Shown: one piece after another, positions 24,705-33,480 of the stretch | Position numbering within the stretch: position 1 is the stretch's first letter | Layout of the letters: every line of letters begins with the position of its first letter | From: Saccharopolyspora sp. NFXS83 | Lineage (GTDB): Bacteria; Actinomycetota; Actinomycetes; Mycobacteriales; Pseudonocardiaceae | Reading direction: 5' to 3' | DNA: 64,000 nucleotides | Assembly: GCF_026241095.1 (NCBI RefSeq) | Contig: NZ_JAPFGB010000003.1 | Span: forward strand, 248,001 to 312,000 | The notes under the pieces: model-generated | Seen by the model: only the letters and a program-made list of their open reading frames with translations | Database searches by the model: none | Told to the model about the DNA's origin: nothing | Made by a program: the position numbers and the translations under genes

Positions 24705-26506
24705 CCGCGCTCGACCCCGCCGGCGTGTCGCTCGCCGGAGTCGCACCCCGCAACTTCACCACCGTCGACGTCGACCCGATCACCTTGCGGGTGATCGGCG
24801 GTGCGTTGAACAGCATCGCCAAGGAGATGGCGCAGATCCTCTACCGGATGGCGTACTCCAGCCTGATCCGGGAATCGGAGGACCTCGGCGCGGGCATCTT
24901 CGACGCGAACGGCAGGGAGCTGTGCGAGTCGGATTCCACGCCGATGCACTGCGGGTCGATCCCGGCCTACATCCGCGGCATCGACCGCAAGCTCGCGGGC
25001 ACCTACCGGCCCGGCGACGTCATCCTGCACAACCACCCATACCACGGGGCGGCGCACTCGCCCGACTACGGGATCATGATCCCGATCTTCTTCGGCGGCG
25101 CGCACATCGGCTTCGCGGGCTGCACCGGCCACGTCTCCGACATCGGCGGGAACTTCCCCGGTCTGTGCATGGACGTCGTGGACGTCTGGGCCGAGGGCAA
25201 GCTGATGGACTCAATGAAGATCTACGACGCGGGCGTGCGCAACGAGGCGCTGATCCAGCACATCTTGGACAACGTGCGCACTCCCGAGCAGAACGCCGGT
25301 GACCTCGAAGCGCTCATCGCCTGCTCCCGGCTGGGGGAGAAGCGGTTCCTCGAACTGCTCGACCGCTACGGGCTCGACGTCGTGATGTCGGCCGCGGACA
25401 AGTGGATGGACTACTCGGAGGACATGCTGCGCCGCAAGATCCGGGAGATCCCGGACGGCGAGTACGAAGCCCCGGTGTCCTATTTGGACGACGACGGCAA
25501 GAACCGGGACGTGCCGTTGAAGGTCGCGGTGCGGGTGAAGGTCGAGGACGACGACGTCGTGGTCGACCTCACCGGGTCCAACGGGCAGGTGCCGACCGCG
25601 TTCAACGTGCCGTTCGAGGGCTCGGTGCTGCCGACCGTGGCCTCCGCGGTGCGCACGCTGCTGCTCGACGAGGCGCTGACCGAGGAGTTCGTCCCGCAGA
25701 ACGACGGCTGCTTCCGCCCCGCGAAGGCGTACGCGCCGGAGGGCACGCTGTTCAACCCGAATTTCCCCGCGTCCTGCTTCGCGCGGTTCTCCCAGATCAA
25801 CCGGATCTTCGACTCGATCAACCTCGCGTTGTCCGACGTGCTCCCGGACCGGGCGGTCGCGGGTTCGTCGGCGGCGCTGTGCGCCATCGCCTACTCGGGG
25901 CTGGCCGCGGACGGCAAGTCGTACTGGGTCTACATCGAGATCAACGAGGGGTCCTACGGCGGGCGCAACGGCAAGGACGGCATGGACTGCGTCGATTCGC
26001 TGATGGCCAACACCCGCAACAACCCGATCGAGGAGCTGGAGCTCAACCACGCGATGCTCGCGGAGCGCTACGAGCTGCGCGACGAACCGCCGGCTCCGGG
26101 GCGCTACCGCGGCGGGATCGGCAGCGTGCGCAAGTGGAAGATGCTCACCGACACGTTCATCGGGTCGGAGGCCGACAACCGCAACGACCCGCCCAAGGGG
26201 CTCGAAGGCGGCCACGCGGGCCGCGCCGGATCGTTCACCCGCAACGCGGGCACCGACCGCGAGGAGCCCATGTACTCGAAGGTCACCCAGGAGAAGTGCG
26301 CAGCGGGCGACACGCTGGAGATCAAACTGCCGTCCGGCGGCGGGTACGGCGATCCGTTCGAGCGCGACGCCGCGACCGTGCTGGAAGACGTCCTCGACGA
26401 CTTCGTCTCGGTCGACGATGCGCGGACCCACTACGGGGTGGCGATCGACCTGGCGGCCTCGGCGGTGGACGAGGCGGCGACGGCTCGACTGCGTTCCGCG
26501 CGCTGA
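24701..26506 (+). CDS. hyuB: Hydantoinase/oxoprolinase subunit B (HyuB-like)
   Basis: A 601-residue HyuB-type subunit, partner of HyuA. It shows the family start DPITLRVIGGALNSIAKEMA, the metal-ligand region HCGSIPAYIRGI and GDVILHNHPYHGAAHSPDYG, and a C-terminal glycine-rich loop (KLPSGGGYGDPFERD). GTG 24701 overlaps the hyuA stop by 4 nt. The downstream amidase, 168 nt away, would open the linear product of ring hydrolysis. A run of three hairpins separates the two genes. Confidence 0.92.
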   Translation: MTALDPAGVSLAGVAPRNFTTVDVDPITLRVIGGALNSIAKEMAQILYRMAYSSLIRESEDLGAGIFDANGRELCESDSTPMHCGSIPAYIRGIDRKLAGTYRPGDVILHNHPYHGAAHSPDYGIMIPIFFGGAHIGFAGCTGHVSDIGGNFPGLCMDVVDVWAEGKLMDSMKIYDAGVRNEALIQHILDNVRTPEQNAGDLEALIACSRLGEKRFLELLDRYGLDVVMSAADKWMDYSEDMLRRKIREIPDGEYEAPVSYLDDDGKNRDVPLKVAVRVKVEDDDVVVDLTGSNGQVPTAFNVPFEGSVLPTVASAVRTLLLDEALTEEFVPQNDGCFRPAKAYAPEGTLFNPNFPASCFARFSQINRIFDSINLALSDVLPDRAVAGSSAALCAIAYSGLAADGKSYWVYIEINEGSYGGRNGKDGMDCVDSLMANTRNNPIEELELNHAMLAERYELRDEPPAPGRYRGGIGSVRKWKMLTDTFIGSEADNRNDPPKGLEGGHAGRAGSFTRNAGTDREEPMYSKVTQEKCAAGDTLEIKLPSGGGYGDPFERDAATVLEDVLDDFVSVDDARTHYGVAIDLAASAVDEAATARLRSAR

Positions 26507-26531
26507 CGAGGTCGTCGCGGGGCGAGCCGCT

Positions 26532-26654
26532 CAGCGGCGGGACCTCGGCGGTTCCGCCGCTGAACGGCCGCTCTGCGAGGAGAACCATCCCCCCGGCACG
26601 TCCGAGCCGGGGGAGGACCAGCCGGTGGGCGGGGTGCGTTCACCGCCCACCGGC
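26532..26654 (+). promoter_or_regulatory. Three consecutive stem-loops between hyuB and the amidase gene
   Basis: The 168-nt gap holds three strong inverted repeats in a row. The first is CAGCGGCGG (26532-26540) with CCGCCGCTG (26554-26562). The second is CCCCCGGC (26590-26597) with GCCGGGGG (26606-26613). The third has 12-bp arms, GCCGGTGGGCGG (26621-26632) and CCGCCCACCGGC (26643-26654), ending 20 nt before the amidase GTG. No T-run follows any of them. They may act as processing sites, an attenuator, or an mRNA-stability block that lowers amidase output relative to hyuAB. Confidence 0.6.
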
Positions 26655-26674
26655 GTCATCGTGAGGAGAGCTCA

Positions 26675-27997
26675 GTGACGTCGATCCGAGACCTCGTCGA
26701 GGCGCGGCTCGCACTCGCCGGGACCAAGGACTCCGCGCTGCACGCGCTGATCAGCACGCTCGACGAGCAGGCGCTGCGCGACGCGGACCGGCTCGACGAG
26801 GCGACCGGCCCGCGCGGCTCGCTGCACGGGCTGCCGGTGACCCTCAAGGACAACATCGACGTCGCCGGGGTGGTCAGCACAGCCGGTTCTGCCCATCACA
26901 GCAGCGCTCCGGCGGTGACCGACGCGACCGCGACCCGCCTGCTGCGAGAGGCGGGCGCGGTCGTCGTGGCGAAGAACAACATGGCCGAGTTCGCGATGGG
27001 CGTCGTCGGCCGCAACGACACCTTCGGCGATTGCCGCAACGCGTGGGACCACGCGCGGATCTCGGGCGGTTCCAGCAGCGGTTCCGCGGTCGCCGTGGCA
27101 GCCGGGATGTGCGCCGCCTCGCTGGGGACCGACACCGGAGGTTCGGGGCGCGTCCCGGCCGCGGTCAACGGGATCGTCGGTGTCCGCCCCACCCTGGGAC
27201 GGGTCTCGAACGCGGGTGTGTTCCCGGTCAGCTCGTCCTTCGACGTCGTGTCGCCGATGGCGGTGGACGTGCGCACCGCGGCGGCGGTGCTCGCCGCGCT
27301 GGACGAGTGGGATCCGGCGGACCCGACGTCGGTGAACGCCGAGCGCATCCCCGTGGAGTCCGCGCTCGCGGGCGCAGCGGGCGAACTGCGCGTCGGCGTG
27401 CCCGCGAACACCTTCTTCGACGACGTCGAACCGGGAGTGGCGAGCGTGCTGCGGTCCGCGTTGGACGCGCTGCGCGAGGTGTGGGGCGAGCCGCGGCGGG
27501 TGGCGGTCCCGGACGTCGAGATCGCGCAGCGGCAGATGCTCGACATGATGTACCCGGAGGCGGCCGAGGTGCACGAGGAACGCGTGCGGCTGCGCCCGGA
27601 GACTCTCGATCCCGATGTGCTGCGCCGGATCCGGCTCGGGCACGAGGTCCCGCCGCGGCGCGCTCAGGAGGCCCGGCGGTGGCGCGGTGGGTTCCAGCGT
27701 CGGGTGGACGACGTGTTCGCCGAGGTCGACGTGATCGCGACGCCGACGATCCCGGTGGACGTGCCGCGGCGCGACGCGGTCGACCTCGCGGATTCCACCA
27801 GGAGCATCGCCCGGTTCACCTACGTCTGGTCGATGTACGGCGGGCCGTCGATCAGCGTTCCCTGCGGGCGCCACCCGGATTCGGGCATGCCGGTCGGGAT
27901 CCAGCTGACCGCCGCGCGCTGGCAGGACCACCTCGCGCTGCGCGCGGCGCTCGCGGTGGAGGAGGTGTCGAACTTCGCGGGCGGTGCCGCGACATGA
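26675..27997 (+). CDS. Amidase-signature-family amidase
   Basis: A 440-residue amidase with the Ser-cisSer-Lys triad of the family: Lys58 in LPVTLKDNID, Ser133 in ISGGSSSGSA and nucleophile Ser157 in GTDTGGSGRVPA. The spacings (75 and 24 residues) equal those of characterised amidases. GTG 26675 has GAGGAG 9 nt upstream. It follows hyuAB and probably hydrolyses the carbamoyl or amide product of the ring-opening step, releasing ammonia and a carboxylate. It ends convergently with a universal stress protein gene, 49 nt away. Confidence 0.9.
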   Translation: MTSIRDLVEARLALAGTKDSALHALISTLDEQALRDADRLDEATGPRGSLHGLPVTLKDNIDVAGVVSTAGSAHHSSAPAVTDATATRLLREAGAVVVAKNNMAEFAMGVVGRNDTFGDCRNAWDHARISGGSSSGSAVAVAAGMCAASLGTDTGGSGRVPAAVNGIVGVRPTLGRVSNAGVFPVSSSFDVVSPMAVDVRTAAAVLAALDEWDPADPTSVNAERIPVESALAGAAGELRVGVPANTFFDDVEPGVASVLRSALDALREVWGEPRRVAVPDVEIAQRQMLDMMYPEAAEVHEERVRLRPETLDPDVLRRIRLGHEVPPRRAQEARRWRGGFQRRVDDVFAEVDVIATPTIPVDVPRRDAVDLADSTRSIARFTYVWSMYGGPSISVPCGRHPDSGMPVGIQLTAARWQDHLALRAALAVEEVSNFAGGAAT

Positions 27998-28046
27998 GCA
28001 CGAGTGCTCGTGCGCTCAGCGCTGGCCGCGACCAGCTGATCGGCTT

Positions 28047-28937
28047 CTAGTCGTTCGCGCTGCGCACGATGAGGATCGGGCAGGGCGCGTGGTGGATCAG
28101 CGCTTGGCTCGTCGAGCCCAGCAGCATGCCGGTGAATCCGCCGCGGCCCCGCGCCCCGACGACCACGAGCCGCGCCTGCTCGGCGTGGCGCAGCAGTTCC
28201 GCCGCCGCCGACCCGCGGGTGACGTGCTGGTGCACCTCGACGTCCGGATACCGCTCGCCCCAGCCGCCCAGCAGTTCGGACAGCAGGCGTTGCTCACCAG
28301 CCTGGATCTCGTCGGCCGCCAGTCCTACGCGCATCCGCCGCACGTCGACGCCCACCAGGTTCCAGGCGTGCACGACGTGCAGCGGGGCTTCGTATCCGGC
28401 CGCGGCGTCGAACCCGTGCGCGAGCAGGCGCTCGTCCTGCTTCGAGCCGTCGAGTCCCACGACCACCGGTCCGTGCGCCGAGTCCTGCTCATGCCCGTTT
28501 CGCGCTCGCACCACGGCGATGGAGCCGTGCGCGTGCGCGGCGACGGACACGGCGACCGAGCCCGCGAGGAGCCCGGTGAATCCGCCGAGCCCGCGATCGC
28601 CGACCACCACCAGGCCTGCCCGGCGCGACTGCTCGATCAGCACCGACGTCGGAGTTCCGGGCAGTGAGGCGGTCTCCACCGCGATCTCCGGGCTTTCCCG
28701 CCGGGCGGCTTCGGCGGCCTCGGCCAGCGACTTCTCCACGTCGGCGCGGACCACTTCCGGCGGCGCTTGCGCCTTGCGCAGGCCGGGGATCGCGGGCGCG
28801 GCGAACACGTCGCCGTAGACGATCCGCAGCCCTGTCCGCCTGCGCGCGGCTTCCCCTGCCGCCCAGCGAACGGCTCTCCGCGCGGTCCCGGATCCATCGA
28901 TGCCGACCACCACCGGCTCGGTCTGCGCCTCGTTCAT
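28047..28937 (-). CDS. Universal stress protein, two tandem UspA domains
   Basis: A 296-residue protein with two UspA domains (about residues 8-148 and 158-296). Both carry the ATP-binding signature: VVVGDRGLGGFTGLLAGS in the first and VVVGARGRGGFTGMLLGS in the second, so both are likely to bind nucleotide. ATG 28937 is preceded by a G-rich Shine-Dalgarno (CGGGGGGACGAG). Tandem Usp proteins in actinobacteria are commonly induced by hypoxia or stationary phase. It is convergent with the amidase gene and upstream of nothing else on its strand. Confidence 0.92.
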   Translation of the reverse strand: MNEAQTEPVVVGIDGSGTARRAVRWAAGEAARRRTGLRIVYGDVFAAPAIPGLRKAQAPPEVVRADVEKSLAEAAEAARRESPEIAVETASLPGTPTSVLIEQSRRAGLVVVGDRGLGGFTGLLAGSVAVSVAAHAHGSIAVVRARNGHEQDSAHGPVVVGLDGSKQDERLLAHGFDAAAGYEAPLHVVHAWNLVGVDVRRMRVGLAADEIQAGEQRLLSELLGGWGERYPDVEVHQHVTRGSAAAELLRHAEQARLVVVGARGRGGFTGMLLGSTSQALIHHAPCPILIVRSAND

Positions 28938-29005
28938 CTCGTCCCCCCGCGTGTCCTCGTGGTATCCGACTGTGCAGGAGGTTCGGCGCACCGGCTACCG
29001 GGTGC

Positions 29006-29212
29006 TCAGAGCGTGATCGTGCACCGGAGCATGCCGTCCTCGTCGCGGTTGGTGCCCGGGTTCTCGCGCAGCACCCGCAAGGTGGCCTCGTCGAGGCGCT
29101 GGAAGCCGAGGAACTCCAGAACCGCCCCGCTGGTGCGGTACACGGCAGCCCAGCCGTGCGTGTCGTCGCAGGTCAACTGGTAAGTGAGGGCTGGTGGAGC
29201 CAAGGTCGTCAC
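29006..29212 (-). CDS. Small hypothetical protein (68 aa)
   Basis: A short reading frame from GTG 29212 with a perfect AGGAGG 7 nt upstream and high third-position G/C, which makes it very likely a real gene. The product opens with ALTYQLTCDDTHGWAAVYRT and contains two cysteines (CDD and LRCTITL). No membrane segment or signal peptide is seen. It is divergent from the luciferase-like monooxygenase with a 166-nt A/T-richer gap. I do not recognise the family. Confidence 0.65.
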   Translation of the reverse strand: MTTLAPPALTYQLTCDDTHGWAAVYRTSGAVLEFLGFQRLDEATLRVLRENPGTNRDEDGMLRCTITL

Positions 29213-29378
29213 AGCAAGTCCTCCTGTTGTGAATACGCAACGTGGTGATCGAGTGCAGAGAGTATCCCCATTCAGAAGACTGCTCCATTCGGGGTATCGA
29301 TAGCGGACTGTTCGGTCGAGTCGGAGATCTGGGCATCAGTCGGGAATCCGCCCGGCGCCCGCCGGTGTTGGCACCGGT

Positions 29379-30377
29379 GTGACCGCCGCACCCCTGCGCT
29401 TCTCCGTCCTGGACCGTTCGCTCGTCCGTCGCGGGCGCGCTCCCGCGGAGTCGTTGTCGCGCACGGTCCGTTTCGCCGTGGAGGCGGAGGCGCTCGGCTA
29501 CCACCGGTTCTGGGTGGCCGAGCACCACGGCGTCCCCGGGGTGGCCGGGGCGGCCCCGGCGGTCCTGGCCGCGGCGGTGGCGGGGGCGACCTCGCACATC
29601 CGGGTGGGCACCGGCGGGGTGATGTTGCCGAACCACGCGCCGCTGGTCGTGGCCGAGCAGTTCGGCGTCCTGGAGTCGTTGCACCCGGGCCGCATCGATC
29701 TGGGCCTGGGCCGATCGCTCGGGTTCACCTCGGCGGTGCGCCGGGCGCTGGGGCACGGGCGCGAGTCCGCGGAGCGCTTCGCCGAGCAGCTGGCCGAACT
29801 GCTCGGCTACTTCACCGGCGGTTCGGGCTCGGCGGTGCGTGCGGTGCCGTCGGAGGGGCTGCGCATCCCGGTGTTCGTGCTGGCCACCGGCGCGGGCGTC
29901 GAGTTCGCGGCGGAGGCGGGGTTGCCGCTGGTGATCGCCGCGGTGCGCGGCGACGACGCGCTGCGGAGTTCGATCGACGCCTACCGCGAGCGGTTCCGCC
30001 CGTCGCCGTGGTCGGACCGGCCCCGCGTGGTGCTGTCCCGGTCCGTCGCGGTCGCCGAGACCGCCGAGCAGGCGCGCCGCATCCTCGTCCCGGAGGCGTG
30101 GTCGACCGCTTACTCTCGGGTGCACGGCGTCTTCCCGCCCTTGGAATCCGCGGCGGACGTCCTCGCCCGCCGACCGAGCGACAAGGAGCGCGAGCACTTC
30201 GAGCGCGCGATGCGAGGCCACGTGCACGGCACCGAGGAGGAGGTCGGCGACCGGCTGCAGTCCATCGTGGACGCAGTGGAGGCCGACGAGCTGCTCATCA
30301 CGACCAGCGGCCACGACGAGGACGCCTTGCTCGATTCGTACCGCCGCCTGGCACGGCTGATCCCCGCGGTGCGCTGA
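29379..30377 (+). CDS. Luciferase-like (LLM-class) flavin-dependent monooxygenase
   Basis: A 332-residue TIM-barrel flavoprotein of the bacterial-luciferase class. Marks are YHRFWVAEHHGVPGVAG, IRVGTGGVMLPNHAPLVVAEQFG and HPGRIDLGLGRSLG, the pattern of the alkanal-type subfamily (single-domain MsnO8/YhbW-like). It should use FMNH2 or F420 with a small organic substrate. The GTG at 29379 gives a normal N-terminus for the family; a Shine-Dalgarno is not evident. Substrate unknown. Confidence 0.87.
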   Translation: MTAAPLRFSVLDRSLVRRGRAPAESLSRTVRFAVEAEALGYHRFWVAEHHGVPGVAGAAPAVLAAAVAGATSHIRVGTGGVMLPNHAPLVVAEQFGVLESLHPGRIDLGLGRSLGFTSAVRRALGHGRESAERFAEQLAELLGYFTGGSGSAVRAVPSEGLRIPVFVLATGAGVEFAAEAGLPLVIAAVRGDDALRSSIDAYRERFRPSPWSDRPRVVLSRSVAVAETAEQARRILVPEAWSTAYSRVHGVFPPLESAADVLARRPSDKEREHFERAMRGHVHGTEEEVGDRLQSIVDAVEADELLITTSGHDEDALLDSYRRLARLIPAVR

Positions 30378-30403
30378 TCACCGCGCGAGCACGGCGGTGC
30401 CGC

Positions 30404-32875
30404 TCAGGGTTTCGCGGCGCTAGGTTTCGCCGGATCCGCTGCGGCTTTCTCCTCTCCTGAAGCTGGAGCCGCGGCGGCATCGGACGAGGACAGCTCGGGA
30501 AAGCCCGCCTTCGCCGCCCCGTCCGAGCTGGTGGATTCCCCGGCGTCGGAAGAGCTCTTCTCCGCCGCTGGCCCGTCCGCCGCGTCGGCCTCCGGCGAGG
30601 GCTCCTCGCCGCTCGCTTTCTTCGCCTGCTTCCGCTCGTATCCGAGCAGGTGATCGCGCAGCAGCAGGTGGGTGAAGCGATAGCCACCGTCCACGCGGGA
30701 CAGCATGCTGTGCTCCGCGAGCCCGCGCAGCAACCGCGCCCGCCGGACCGGCAGTTCGCTCAGCGCCATCGCCCGCGCCAGCCATTCGGAGGCGGCGTTC
30801 TTCGCGCTGTCGAAGGGGAACACGTCGGCGTGCCACGCAGCGGGCGCGGCGAGCCCCGCCACCAGCAGGCCGATTGCCGTGTCGAGGGCCCGCTCGTCGA
30901 GCAGCGTCCCGGAGAACAGCACCGGGAGCACGCCCAGCAGCCCGGCCGCGCCGACCAGCGGAGCGGAGTTCTTCAGCAGCTTGGAACCCTGCCCGTCGAA
31001 CGCCTCGTACTGGTCCTCGCCGAACTGCCACCACACCTCGTCGCGGGCCGCGGTGGTGAGCCCGGCGACGATGCCCAGCACCACGCCGATGCCCATCGAG
31101 GTCAGCAGCTCCTGCGGCCCGATCCAGAACATCGAGACGCCGACGAGCGCCGACCCGGCCCCGCCGAGCGCCGCGCTGTTGCCGGGCATCTTCGACCACG
31201 CTTCGACCGCGCTCATGATGGTCAGGAACGCCGTCAGGATCACCACGGGCACCCCGACCCACAGCGGCTGCGCCGCGAGCCAGTTCGTCGCGGGCGTGAT
31301 GAGCCCGACCAGCGCCAGGCTCACCACCAGGCCGAGCAGGAAGCCGCAGGCGGTGGTGATCCAGCCTTGCGGGATGGTGCCGGACTTCTGCGCCGGGCGT
31401 ACCCACGGCAGCGTCGAGAGGTGGTCGAGGAACGCCACGTACCCGACCAGCAGCACCGCCGTCACCAGTGCGGACGCGGGGCCCAGCAGCATGCCCATCG
31501 CCAGCGTGGCACCGGTGACGGATCCGGCGAGCACGCCGGGAAGTCCGCGCCCGAACACGTGCACCAGCGTGCTCGACGGCAGGAAGCGCGCCCACGCGAC
31601 GAGGCTCGGCAACCGGGTGCGGGCCGTGAGGTCGTTGCACAGCGGGCTCGCCGAGACGCGCGCCAGGAAGCGCAGCGTCCGCAGCACCTTCTCCGGCGGG
31701 TAGCCGAGGTCGTCGACCTCCCGGGTGGGGACGGCGGTGAGGTAGGCGTCGAACACCTCGCGCCGCCGCTGCGCCAGCGTGCCGCTGAGCCGGATCTCCG
31801 ACGGCGGCCGGTCCTGGTAGGCGAGCGCCATCAGGCTCAGCATCAGCGGTGAGTCCAGCAGCCGCCACAGTTCCGGGTCGGTGCGCAGCGCCGAGCGCAC
31901 GCCGTCCACGCGGGGGCCGATGCGGGTGAAGAACTCCACGACCTGCTTGCGGGTGAGGGGGTTGATCGTGACGGAGTTGTTCAGCTGCAGCGGCGCGGTG
32001 AGCGCCTCGTGCTCCTCGCTGCGGCAGCACACCACGAGTTCCCGGATGATGAACGAGTCGCGCAGCTTGTTGATCTCGTTGACGCAGCGTTCCTGGTATT
32101 CGGTCGGGACCTCGTCGAGCCCGTCGAGCATCAGCCCGACCTTGCCCTGTTCTAGCCAGATCCGGCCGAGCGAGGGATGCACGGTGTAGCGGCGTTCGAT
32201 CTCGCGCAGCAGCCACTTCTCGAAGTCGGCGGGCGGCGCGGGCCTGCGGTTGTCCCACCGCCACCCGGACATCGCCCAGGATCCGAGGTCGATGATGAAC
32301 GGGATCGGCCGCTTCTGGTCGCCCGCGGCCCGCAGCGACAGCGCGCGGGTGAGCTCCAGCAGCAGCGTCGACTTGCCGGAGCCCGGCGCGCCGAGGATCA
32401 GCAGCGCACCGTTGGCGTCGTCGAGGGTCTTGGGCAGGTCGGCGTGGGCGGGCAGCCGGGATTTCCCGCCTTGGTTCAGTTGCACGACGACGTCCGCCGG
32501 ACGGGCGACCGTCGGCGGCACCTCGTCGACCTCGAGCAGTCGCGTGACGTGTTCGGCGAGGGAGCCGTTGAGCCGTTCGCGGGCGTAGCGCTCGGTGCTC
32601 TGCACGGACCGTTCGCGGTTCGACGGCGAGTTGAGCCGGCGCGCGGTGATGGGCTTGTCGGCGTTGGTGATGCGTTCCCACGCGGCGAGCGCGACGGCGA
32701 ACAGAAGGAACACGATGACCAGCGGCCACAGGAACGTCGCCAGCGGTTGGAGGAACCCGGGGAGCTTTCCGCCGGTCCCGATGCTGATGGCGGTCGGGAC
32801 GAGGACCAGCGTGACCGCACTGCCTGCCCCGATGAGCAGTGCCGTCCGCACCGTGCGGGCGAGCCTGTTCTGCAT
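30404..32875 (-). CDS. Membrane-anchored NACHT-type STAND NTPase
   Basis: An 823-residue protein. Two N-terminal membrane helices (about residues 10-32 and 48-66) are followed by a NACHT NTPase: Walker A GAPGSGKST (152-160), Walker B LMLDGLDEVP (238-247) and the sensor VVCCRSEEHEAL. From about residue 415 to 650 comes a second block of several hydrophobic helices, and the C-terminus is a low-complexity Ala/Ser/Glu tail. ATG 32875 follows GGAGAGACGATC. STAND NTPases assemble on sensing a trigger; some bacterial ones act in phage defence. Here no effector nuclease or protease domain is visible, so membrane perturbation or signalling are both open. It stands alone. Confidence 0.85.
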   Translation of the reverse strand: MQNRLARTVRTALLIGAGSAVTLVLVPTAISIGTGGKLPGFLQPLATFLWPLVIVFLLFAVALAAWERITNADKPITARRLNSPSNRERSVQSTERYARERLNGSLAEHVTRLLEVDEVPPTVARPADVVVQLNQGGKSRLPAHADLPKTLDDANGALLILGAPGSGKSTLLLELTRALSLRAAGDQKRPIPFIIDLGSWAMSGWRWDNRRPAPPADFEKWLLREIERRYTVHPSLGRIWLEQGKVGLMLDGLDEVPTEYQERCVNEINKLRDSFIIRELVVCCRSEEHEALTAPLQLNNSVTINPLTRKQVVEFFTRIGPRVDGVRSALRTDPELWRLLDSPLMLSLMALAYQDRPPSEIRLSGTLAQRRREVFDAYLTAVPTREVDDLGYPPEKVLRTLRFLARVSASPLCNDLTARTRLPSLVAWARFLPSSTLVHVFGRGLPGVLAGSVTGATLAMGMLLGPASALVTAVLLVGYVAFLDHLSTLPWVRPAQKSGTIPQGWITTACGFLLGLVVSLALVGLITPATNWLAAQPLWVGVPVVILTAFLTIMSAVEAWSKMPGNSAALGGAGSALVGVSMFWIGPQELLTSMGIGVVLGIVAGLTTAARDEVWWQFGEDQYEAFDGQGSKLLKNSAPLVGAAGLLGVLPVLFSGTLLDERALDTAIGLLVAGLAAPAAWHADVFPFDSAKNAASEWLARAMALSELPVRRARLLRGLAEHSMLSRVDGGYRFTHLLLRDHLLGYERKQAKKASGEEPSPEADAADGPAAEKSSSDAGESTSSDGAAKAGFPELSSSDAAAAPASGEEKAAADPAKPSAAKP

Positions 32876-33480
32876 GATCGTCTCTCCACGAGTCGGCAAC
32901 CGCGCGTGCGCCTCAAACTATGGTCTGGCGGGCACGCACTGTAAACGCTCCATTCCGGTCGGTGTGGCCGAGTGTGATCCGTGACGCGCCGAACGGCACC
33001 GATCGGAACGCCCGGCTGAAGCGGAGTCGTTCAACCATCAACAAGATCGCACGCCGTCCGACGGCCAACACCCGCCGGGATGATGCACACCGCGTGACGC
33101 CCTACCGGGCGGAGTGAACGGACCCTTCGTCCAACGGGATCCGGCGAACGGTCCGTTCACCCGGTGAGATCTGGCGGTTTGGTGAGCTCGCCGACGCCGT
33201 GGCGCGCGCCCTTCGGCTCCGGGCACCGGCACGTGCAGCTCCAGCGCCCAGGTGATGCGCGCGCGGTGAGCATCAGCGTTGACCTGCGCCGCAGCGGGGA
33301 TCCGTCGCGCTACCAGCGCAGCCCGTGCGCGGTGAGATCGTGTCGGTCCCGCGTCGTAGCGGCATTTGATCGAAGTCGCACGTGCGCACGACGAGGACGT
33401 CCGCGTGCGTGCTCGGCAGCGGCTGCACCGCGACGACGAACGCCCGAGCCGCCCAGGTCCGGAACTCCGCCGTCGCGGTC
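32876..33480. other. 605-nt stretch without a confident gene
   Basis: No reading frame here has the codon bias of its neighbours. The part next to the NACHT gene (32900-33110) is A/T-richer and probably holds its promoter. The middle holds the inverted repeat listed separately at 33114-33160. From about 33290 to 33480 a minus-strand frame reads VAVQPLPSTHADVLVVRTCD, which looks faintly protein-like and might be the remnant of a decayed gene, but I cannot name it. Confidence 0.35.
33114..33160. repeat. Inverted repeat GTGAACGGACC ... GGTCCGTTCAC
   Basis: Perfect 11-bp arms at 33114-33124 and 33150-33160 flank a 25-nt loop; the right arm itself overlaps a near-palindrome GAACGGTCCGTTC. I recall the GAACGG(A/T)CCGTTC core as common in non-coding DNA of Pseudonocardiales, so this may be one copy of a dispersed palindromic element. 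It could also terminate a transcript. Confidence 0.55.

Noticed and set aside
33164-33480. Plus-strand frame between the NACHT and MFS genes
   Set aside because: Arg/Ser-rich translation without codon bias; it continues as antisense of the MFS gene.
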